Origin: Topomyia yanbarensis
Lineage: Eukaryota > Arthropoda > Insecta > Diptera > Culicidae
Direction of reading: 5' to 3'
Length of the DNA: 64,000 nt
Assembly (NCBI RefSeq): GCF_030247195.1
Contig: NC_080670.1
Span: forward strand, 41,153,524-41,217,523
Below are positions 58,101 to 64,000 of this stretch, in pieces; the stretch's first letter is position 1, and each line of letters starts with the position of its first letter. Under the pieces are notes generated by a model. It was not told the origin of the DNA. It was given only the letters and a program-made list of their open reading frames with translations, and made no database searches. Position numbers and translations under genes: made by a program.

Positions 58101-59546
58101 GGACCGTACCATAGTCTTCTGGTGCCTTTGGTAGAGTTATGTACCTTTTTGCTGTCTGCTTTGGCTTTCTTTATCAGTGTCAAACAATAATTTTATGTGT
58201 ACCTGGGAATGCTACTCCTATCCAGATCAAGATTTTAGCACCCCCTTAAAAACCGCTTTGTTCTGGAAAATACTGCTCGTTCCACTAATTTTGCACCACA
58301 GTTAACATACATTTTTATGTAGTGAAAAATGTACGTTAAAATGTAAAAAAATAGAAAAAATACGCAACATTTCTTTTTTTTCAGAAAGCTATTATTTTTC
58401 CATAACTAGCACATCTAAAAGTACTTTTGTCTTTATTCCAAAACTGTCTAAAACGGTTGTTCAAGATTTTGTGGTTCATGAAGTACAATTAGGCAATCCA
58501 TTAGACGTTTGTTTGACAATTCAGCGGTGGGTTCTGTCAACAAGTCTACTCCTGCGAACAGAAAAACTCGTCCGACGAACAATTTTGTTAGTCCGATTCG
58601 TTTGATGTTGGATCGAATTACCGATATTGTCGGACGTCGCACCCCTCGGAGTAACGTCAGAATAAGTAAACAAGAAATAATCAGCTGATCAGAAACGTCT
58701 CATGGATTGCCTAATTGCCGTTCATCATCATTTCCGTATGCGTGATGATGTTTGCGCCTTTGGGCAACGCAATGTTTTTTTAAAGATCGGTTCCGTTTTT
58801 TTATTTGTTTAAAAGTTTTAAAGTTATGTACTACGTCAATCATCTATCAAGTTTCCATTTACTACAATTATGGCCTTAATATGCTTCCAGAACGCACAAC
58901 AAGTTCTAATAATGTAGTAAGGGTCCATATCTCTCCAAGTATGCGTCAATGTTGTTCTGAGGATTGATGTATTCAGTGGCGTTTAGAACAAGGCTTGGTT
59001 TTCAGGACGCGCCTACTGAATAATATGGAATACAAAATAAAATCAGCCAGAATTCTGGCTCATTTTCCAACTGAACTTTACAGGGTCACAGCTTACAATC
59101 GTGTTATTATAGTTTAAGTGCATCTATAGAAGGAAAATAAGATATTCTATGCATAGGTGACACGACGGTAACCCAATTTGTATGATGCAAACAATATCAC
59201 GCATACGGTATTCAATCATTGCAATTGAAATGAAACCAATTATTCATAGCTAGTGAATAGGACAAGTTTGTACATATGAATCGAATTTATTGCAATATTA
59301 TACGAACCGTTGAAAATCAGTGCCGTATCTGTTCCACAAAAGCGATCCACATTGGCCTCGATAGTCCGATGCAGCAGTGCCGGAATCAAACTACGCTGCT
59401 GTCCTTTGACTATGGCTAACTGTGGCAGAGTACCCATGCTGACGTCGGTACTGGATCTGTTTGTATACCTAACGTAATCCTCTCGCGCAGTCTAGATGCG
59501 TGCCGGTTCTACTTAATTTATATCGATGCTTGTAATAGGGTTTTGC
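39746..59546 (-). CDS. ebony: Ebony: N-beta-alanyl-biogenic amine synthase, 6 coding exons
   Basis: Coding exons in transcript order: 59437-59308, 42695-42234, 42013-40955, 40886-40493, 40407-40144, 40079-39746. All phases close, giving 880 residues, practically the length of fly Ebony. The first exon also has about 109 bp of 5' UTR, its acceptor (TTTTTTTCACAG) placing the exon start at 59546, so a further non-coding exon lies upstream. NRPS-type adenylation domain: LYTSGSTGVPKG (about 187-198, across a splice), NFYGSTEV (333-340), YRTGDY (425), GRTDSQIKIRGHRV (442) and NGKIDRQ (532). Carrier domain LGGNSL with the phosphopantetheine Ser at 603. The C-terminal amine-selecting domain (about 690-880) includes FNDxR-like text and ILTTNTSPLTQQL. 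The enzyme joins beta-alanine to dopamine (cuticle tanning), histamine and other amines. The weak donor G/GTTCGT at 59308 was chosen because it alone keeps phase. First coding intron: 16.6 kb. Confidence 0.95.
42696..43790. repeat. Degenerate tandem repeat with CGGCGGCGGAATTTCTCCC motif
   Basis: Start of the large ebony intron. AGAGTTTCCCGGCGGAGG near 43165, AGAGTTCCCTGGCAGCGG near 43291, ATCGGCGGAAGATTTCTCCC near 43481 and AGAGTTCCCCGGCGGCGG near 43741 are each followed by AATTTCTC or ATTTCTCCC and preceded at similar distances by GGTGG(T/A)(G/C)AACT or GGTGGA(C/T)CTAG(C/T)CTAC. Spacing of 120-260 bp suggests three to four decayed units. GAGGGCTTTAACCAGATGGTCATTCGCC at 43403-43430 is another dispersed word. 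No ORF. Confidence 0.55.
44167..44398. mobile_element. 232-bp MITE inserted in the tandem unit
   Basis: The left end AAGACCGATTCAGACGATACG and the reverse complement of the right end AAGTACGATTCACACGATACG match over about 35 bp, continuing into GTCAGCTTTCGTCAACGG and GGCAGGCTTCCGTCACCGG. The second tandem unit near 45735-45770 lacks the insertion: the flanks (AAATGGATAGCAAATTG and TTTGTAGATCTAGA) join there as AAATGGACACTCAATTG then TTTACAGGTCTAGA. AATTG/AATTC on the two sides is a possible decayed duplication. Confidence 0.75.
45193..45287. repeat. 95-bp perfect hairpin (37-bp arms)
   Basis: 45193-45229 is the exact reverse complement of 45251-45287, with a 21-nt loop that can itself form a GATTC/GAATC stem. 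Arms begin AATGGAGTCATTATGGATTC. It lies in the ebony intron and would be transcribed in the ebony pre-mRNA. Size and shape resemble a microRNA or hpRNA precursor, but perfect pairing is equally expected of a recent inverted duplication or MITE. Confidence 0.9.
46880..48010 (-). pseudogene. Jockey-type non-LTR ORF1 (gag) relic
   Basis: Minus-strand remnants in order: GHRALRDLLPGQRQKVFEF (near 47930), GYGPFTKDYIVYM (near 47750), a segment with HSASATANGKKIYFKSDNYRV (near 47560), then IDKVRLPVRLFVQPVMNCTNC (near 47470), leading into zinc-knuckle text (CTNCIQLEHTATR, KCGGIHVDDSC, YCGGSSYDLSTCP; 47440-47280) and a basic KKLERSLQRRSKHILL tail, then EFPALSGTLKNSK near 46960. The YIVYM fold region plus three Cys-rich knuckles is the layout of ORF1 in Jockey-clade elements. 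Several stops and frameshifts; no ORF2 follows, so it is a 5' fragment. Confidence 0.75.
48011..49010. other. Intronic; possible second ORF1 N-terminal relic
   Basis: 48466-48755 on the plus strand reads MQPTTITDKPQSAAQSTDSE..., Thr/Asn/Lys-rich text that changes frame near 48640 and continues as DDDMDVNDNAREGKPNDPQ. The composition resembles N-termini of retroelement ORF1 proteins, but no domain is recognisable. The remainder shows nothing. Confidence 0.3.
49018..49273. mobile_element. 256-bp MITE related to the outer layer at 17668-24665
   Basis: Left TCTAGACCATTATGTGAAAA followed by GGACGGAAGTCCAAATGAGA; right end reverse complement TCTAGACCAACATGAGAAAA followed by GGGCGGAAGTCCAAATGAGA. 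The arms match over about 60 bp. The interior has TTTACTTTGTCTTTTGATTA, TATGGCGTCAACATAA and TAGCATATTATGCTAAGAGTT, which correspond to sequence on both sides of the CCCGRATAG MITE at 17700-17814 and 24565-24640. It is thus an uninterrupted family member. Confidence 0.8.
49630..49858. repeat. CGCCCGTCCAT-type minisatellite, left half
   Basis: Degenerate tandem copies of a unit of about 10-11 bp (CGCCCGTCCAT, with CCGTCCATTAC, TCGCCTGTCTA variants). The array is split by the element at 49859-51946 and continues at 51947-52195. Confidence 0.8.
49859..51946. mobile_element. Non-autonomous hAT-type element, 8-bp TSD, long TIRs
   Basis: Left end CAGGGTTGTTAATCGATAA, reverse complement of the right end CAGGGTTGGTAATACGATAC. 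A perfect 8-bp duplication GCCTGTCT flanks it (49851-49858 and 51947-51954). The inverted repeats are about 430-550 bp long: the outer 130 bp is dominated by repeated ATCGTC, CGATAAT and CGTTAACG words, followed by blocks with TTGGCAGTTGAAAATCAATA and GGACATTTTCAATGCACA-like sequence present twice per arm. The middle (50300-51400) has only short ORFs and no transposase. Ends and duplication length place it in hAT. Removing it rejoins the minisatellite. Confidence 0.93.
51947..52195. repeat. CGCCCGTCCAT-type minisatellite, right half
   Basis: Continuation of the array at 49630-49858 in the same orientation (CGCCCGTCCGTCGCCTGTCC, TTGCCCGCCCGTCGCCTGTC). The two frames that stay open across it are simple-repeat artefacts. 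Confidence 0.8.
52196..55108. other. Ebony intron; one unexplained 128-codon ORF
   Basis: Mostly featureless. A plus-strand ORF at 54005-54391 (128 residues, MYKIMARRKKSLRACLMY...) is somewhat more GC-rich than its surroundings, but I recognise no domain, and it lies antisense to ebony. 54728-54960 begins GGGTGGTTTGAAAAGTCGC, reminiscent of mariner-type ends, and contains GGGTGGGTGGTCGAAG near 54930; a decayed mariner-like fragment is possible. Confidence 0.3.
55109..55157. repeat. (CT)n microsatellite
   Basis: About 23 CT dinucleotides with one interruption near the left end. It lies in the ebony intron. Confidence 0.98.
55158..58491. other. Ebony intron, no gene recognised
   Basis: A 126-codon minus-strand ORF at 56527-56147 and a 72-codon plus ORF at 57515-57733 have no recognisable motifs. 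A TATATAAA box near 56574, followed by GC-richer sequence to 56690, could be a cryptic promoter, but the only ORF after it is very short. 57100-57800 has a more balanced base composition and may be an old transposon fragment. Confidence 0.3.
58492..58711. mobile_element. 220-bp MITE, copy 2
   Basis: Near-identical to 12618-12837, in the same orientation and of the same length, with TA on both sides (58490-58491, 58712-58713). It differs by only a few substitutions, e.g. AATTCAGCGG against AATTTAGCGG near the left end and AATTACCGATATTG against AATCAACGATATTG. It sits about 600 bp into the distal end of the large ebony intron. Confidence 0.9.
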
Positions 59547-60915
59547 CTGTGAAAAAAACGAGAAAGATGGAGGTGTTGAATTAATTAATGTTAAGTAACT
59601 ATGAGACACAGATAACAGACGAGAACAAAATTTATTTGAAACACTGTAGGAACTATCAAATCTATATCCGTGACTCATGCTTAGCGTGTTTAGTCGAAAT
59701 GCCAGTTACAGTTATTTACACACATTTCGAATACGACCCTAAACGTCTGTTATCTGTGCTAAAGGTTTCGATTTACATTTTGCGTAATTAAAAATATCTT
59801 TTATGGCTATTTCGGCACGGTGACAATTAGGATAAAGTGCCTATTTTCATCATATTAAGGAGGGTATCTCACTAATTAATTAATTACTCGGCCTTCGTCT
59901 TTGAGCGTAACGAAAACTAGAATCGCCCCAATTGTCGCCCTACCATTTGACCCAATGCGTTGATCAATGATTGCAGACGCCACCTTAACCAACAGCTTCA
60001 AATGAGTGATAGTAGCAACTCGGCGAAAATAGGCTCCTTACCCTATTATGATTTAGCTTGATGCTATCTAAAGGAAAAATGATTAGAACCAAATGCAACA
60101 TTGTTGCACCCGTATCGCATGCGTAGTGAATAATGAACGGACATAAAGCTATTTATTGAATCTTAAATAGGCATTAATATGCGCCGCGTAATTATTGAGT
60201 TTAATGATTGACGATTATCAGTTACTATCTCTTTAATATATTCAGATCTGATTTAACGATTGCCAAGATTTGAGTTATTATTTGGTAAAAAAATTACAAG
60301 ATTTAAGAAACGGAAAAGCATTCTAATTTAATTCCCTTCGTTCAAGACCTCAGGGCTCTGATCGTAAAACCATGTGTATAAAGTTTATTCTGCAGCATTT
60401 CCTTCCTCTTGCATGTAATTATGGCCTGTTTGACTACATTCTGCGTTGATATACGACATTGAATGGTTTGAACTATATTACTACTCTGCGATTTGTGACC
60501 AATTCGTTCCGGCACAACTTCAGAACTGAAGGATGTGGTTGATCTTGAAGTTACGTTCTCATTGCTAAGATCTTGTGAGATAAAAAAAAACACAAAACCG
60601 CTGTTCAAGCTCACTTCACTTTTAGCTACTCAGACAGGTTTTACGAAAAAAGTTGAGCCTGGGATGAATTTGTGATAGTCTTTCTTATCGTGCATTATAT
60701 TTGTGTCGACGTATGTCTGGTAAAAAAAACGTTTATTAGAATTAAAGATAAAGATGATGTAATAATACTATTTGTTGTGATATAACTTGCCATGTTTGTA
60801 GAAACTCAGATTTGTCATTTACATATTTTTTCTACGGAGAGGTATCCAGTCCAGTCCTTCCAGAAAGGTTACAAAACTGGAGATTTTGATCGTATTATTG
60901 AATTATTCATTACTC
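59547..60915. other. Upstream flank of ebony, no gene recognised
   Basis: Should contain the ebony promoter or a long 5' UTR intron. Only short ORFs in all frames. No repeat boundary or RNA gene could be fixed. Confidence 0.35.
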
Positions 60916-61340
60916 AACTCAACACCAACTTGCTGCCAGTTAGACAATATGTCCAAACTAACACCATATTGGCGCCAGTTAGACATTAAAATCAAACAGA
61001 TCGCACAATGTGTGTGAACTCCTAAACTAACTGACTCGTACCGAATGATGTCTCGGCTAGCCAAGCACAGAAACTCTGGGTCGTTGAAGAGTATAGGGAA
61101 ACGAAATGTCTTTTTTAGCATGAGAGCCAAACGCTTGCGAGTATTTTTTCCCAAAGGAAAAAATGGATTTTGTGTCTAAGTGACGCCAATTTGGTGTTAA
61201 TTTGGATATCTCGTCTGACTGGCAGCAAGATAACGTATGTTACTGACGAGTGGTACACGAAACATTAAAATCCAACTTTTCAAAGTTAGGGTTTGCTCCT
61301 TATGTGCAAATTGGTTAATCCATTTTTTCCTTTGGGAATT
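60916..61340. repeat. Inverted repeats, probable nested MITE remnants
   Basis: 60920-60972 (CTTGCTGCCAGTTAGACAAT then GTCCAAACTAACACCATATT) is matched by the reverse complement of about 61185-61235. A second pair, CCCAAAGGAAAAAATGGATT at about 61151 and its complement AATCCATTTTTTCCTTTGGG at about 61317, encloses the right arm of the first. The interlocking order suggests at least two elements. No TSDs assigned. Confidence 0.6.
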
Positions 61341-61939
61341 TGTGATAAACTCGGTTGGTTTTGGTTCGGATAGAGTTCAACTTTGAACGACCACGCACGG
61401 CAAGTAATTGCGTACGCTGTGTTTCTTAGAGCAGCGTCCGCATTTTTGCTCAACGCTGTTACCGTTGGCTCAGAAACAATGACTCAGATCAACTCCGTTG
61501 CCAGCTCCGTAGACAGCACAATTCAAAGGAGGTTATCAGAAGTAGTTAGCCCCACCACTTGGACACCGAAATAGGCGCTGGTGGCCGGGGAGACATACGC
61601 TATCACCAAATCACACGTTTTCACTGAGTGCAGGAATGGCTACTCCTAGACCGATGAGTTCGTCCTGGCGTCTGCGAGCACCGTAGATAGAGCAACCATT
61701 ACAATTTCCCTGAGCGACCATCGTTACATTTTATACCGAGTTGGCAGTGTGCTTCGTCCAGGCTCAGAATAGCTCTATCCACATCTCCGAGCCCGCATTC
61801 AATTTGAATCGATTAATTTAATCGTAATCGATTAATGCCAAGGGATAATCGATTAATTGAAATAATTGACTGGTTTAAAAGCATAGCAGAGCAACATTAT
61901 TTTCATTTTTGCCTAAACAGGTTTTTTATTGGATCAATT

Positions 61940-62520
61940 GAAGGCATGGACTTAGGCTGCTAGGACCGAGCCTAGAAACTTCCGGGCGTAATCGATTCAT
62001 GATCGCTCATAAACGGTAGCTGGTAGGTTTACGATAGGGACCGCCGGAGTGTTATCATGTTTACAAGATCGTGGGTGTAGATGTGCATGCATGATCGCGA
62101 ACGGCTCAAGCGTTTATATGTTAACGTGTTCGCGTGCATAAGTTAGATTTTATAACCGTGTGGCCATTAGCATGTTCGTGTGTGTTCTTAATTGATCGCG
62201 GGATTTCTTTGTCTAGTGGATATGAGCGTTATTTTTTTAGGCCCAACTGCAAGGATCGAGGATAGAGACTTCCGGACGTGACCGGTTCATGATGGCTCGA
62301 GCGCGGGCGTATTTAGGTTTACGCTTAAGACTGCGTTTGTACATTTATAAGTGCTGCTTACTATGTTTGCGATATCGCGGATGTAGGAGTGCGTGGATGA
62401 TCGCGAAGGCCTCGAGCGTTTGTAGGTTAGCGTATTTGTTAAATATTAGCGTTTACATGTCACATGTGCTACAATGTAGTTAGCTTCGCGTGTATAAATG
62501 TATGTCTATAATCCTGTTGT
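61940..62520. repeat. Two direct copies of a ~285-bp repeat
   Basis: About 61950-62235 and 62236-62520 align in order: GGCTGCTAGGACCGAGCCTAG / GGCCCAACTGCAAGGATCGAGG, AGAAACTTCCGG / AGAGACTTCCGG, CGATTCATGATCGCTC / CGGTTCATGATGGCTC, AGGTTTACG, CATGATCGCGAACGGCTC / GATGATCGCGAAGGCCTC, AGCGTTTATATGTTAACGTG / AGCGTTTGTAGGTTAGCGTA. A third, inverted member is at 5820-5890. Old, diverged repeat family. Confidence 0.65.
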
Positions 62521-62529
62521 CGTTCGCAT

Positions 62530-64000
62530 ATTTCCGCGCGGTCGAGGTTCAAATATACATTTTTTTATTTATTATTTTTTAAGTGGTGCACAGAAGGTAT
62601 GTACCGAAGGTTGGGGCTTCCTAGTTCACGCTATACGATCCTATGGGATTTGGAGTTTAAATAATCGTAACTAAGATTGCGTATATAAATGCGCAGGTTC
62701 TAACATATTGACATAATCATCGGGGTGTTTTTATATTGGCGAGATAGCGGGATGCACAATAGGACACCAATCCTATGGTTATCCTCAATTTTCTAAACGG
62801 ATTCACCGCAATAACTAGAGCATCCCGAGACTTGTCGCAAAACCCGATTCCAATCGGTCACGATCAAGACGCACCTGAAAGCGATCAAAGTCTGAAAACA
62901 CTCACCACGAGAAATCACCTGAAATCTAAAACGTACCGCATCTCCAAACCCAACTCCCAAACTAACCCAAAAGGCGTTCCAGCCTTAAAAAGTCGATCCC
63001 CTTTGACAGCGGATCACAATGCCTCACACACACTAAAAACATCCGGCATCAGAAATAAGAATTCGACCCTGAAAACCGCCAACGGGTAAAATCTCTCGAC
63101 CTCCAATCGCCTCATGGCCATGTCCCATTGAGCCTAAACTCCGCACACCCGTGACTCTTATCCTTCAGCACCTCTTCTTGTTCTGATGGTATCGATTCCC
63201 TACTCGGACGACCAACCGGAGGTCGAATCAGAATCGACTCTTAAGGTTCCCCTCCGACACAAACGATATCCGAAAATATTATGCTCCACTCGTACCAGGA
63301 TCGTGACAACTAATTTCAAAAAAGTTTTGCTTACTACGAGATTTTTAGCCGGGACTTTGATGTCTACATACCCGCTCCGAAAGTCGAAATTAAACGCGTA
63401 TTCAACGCTCGGAGTTTGACTTATGAGAATCTGATGTAGTACAAGATTGGCAGTTTTTAAAACCGCTTACTTCAACCGGTGAAAATACTGGTGCGCCTGC
63501 TAGCAATCGGTATTAATTATGGGGGATGAAAAGAAATCATTCCCCAACAACAAATTCTTATCCGATGGCCTTTACAGGTTCTACTTTGAAAAACCACATC
63601 CTCTTGTACAAGATTCGTTTGCCTGTCCGTCTGTTAATATCGCGGATCACGAACTGACTTAATTGCGATTAATTGAATCACACATCCACCTATTGTAGCA
63701 ATGCTGAAAAGTGTTTTACTGTGCAGAGAATCTACACGGGGAATACACTAACACGTCCCTTTATGGGCCCATTCAAAAGATCTCTCGCAAAATTGCAAAA
63801 GAGTGCTACGCTACCACTTTCAAGGAAATCCTAAGCTCTCATGTAACGAGGGCGACTCTAATGACCCACCAGTGGGAACATTTTCATAATGCGAATTTTG
63901 GTTAACGTTCGATATTGTGCTTAACTTCCACGACTTTAATGTTATTCGTCTGGGTCGAAAAAACTTCCCTCGGTAGCATGCATCAAATGTACCGGTTGTC
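62530..64000. other. Right end, unassigned ORFs only
   Basis: Three plus-strand ORFs (62775-63089, 104 codons, Ser/Thr/Lys/Asn-rich; 63186-63419; 63711-63905) have no recognisable domain. Their spacing and composition could be a decayed retroelement, but I see no diagnostic motif. Confidence 0.3.

Overview
This window is a piece of an insect nuclear genome, most likely from a culicine mosquito. The main evidence is an 880-residue Ebony-type beta-alanyl amine synthase (an arthropod cuticle and neurotransmitter enzyme), short 60-100 bp introns next to one 16.6 kb intron, and a very dense load of hAT elements, MITEs, foldbacks, a tRNA-derived SINE and non-LTR retrotransposon relics. I cannot name the species. 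No bacterial gene organisation is present.

Layout: 1-4620 is an almost pure 8-bp satellite (GAATTTTA)n. 4620-9195 is repeat-derived. 9196-10270 holds a broken coding relic I cannot identify, followed by a 212-bp near-perfect palindrome. 11374-12086 (-) is a three-exon UPF0547/C16orf87-type zinc-ribbon gene. 13678-15651 (-) is DNA polymerase iota. 16830-25350 is a nest of transposable elements: a foldback/MITE, in which sits a MITE with CCCGRATAG ends, in which sits a hAT element with an apparently intact two-exon transposase, in which sits a second, non-autonomous hAT-like element, which itself carries a SINE. 26100-26780 has a cluster of GGGCGATACT-like decamers upstream of NELF-A. 27026-32281 (+) is the five-exon NELF-A gene (1164 aa), with a 912-bp foldback element inserted 38 bp before the end of intron 1. 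33471-36223 is a TIR element. 37130-39090 is a decayed R1-like non-LTR retrotransposon. 39746-59546 (-) is ebony, whose first coding intron (42696-59307) carries degenerate tandem repeats, hairpins, a Jockey-type ORF1 relic, a MITE, a 2.1 kb hAT-type non-autonomous element with a perfect 8-bp target duplication, and a second copy of a MITE also found at 12618. 59550-64000 is repeat-rich with no supported gene.

The host genes do not form a pathway. NELF-A is a transcription pausing factor, pol iota a translesion polymerase, ebony a catecholamine/histamine conjugating enzyme, and the UPF0547 protein is uncharacterised. Exon boundaries were derived by reading GT/AG sites and reading-frame phase by eye. 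In ebony, NELF-A and the UPF0547 gene all phases close, and the resulting ebony and NELF-A proteins cover their families from end to end. The transposon limits at 18169-24490, 19338-21234, 49859-51946 and 27687-28598 are each set by inverted ends plus 8-bp direct flanking repeats.
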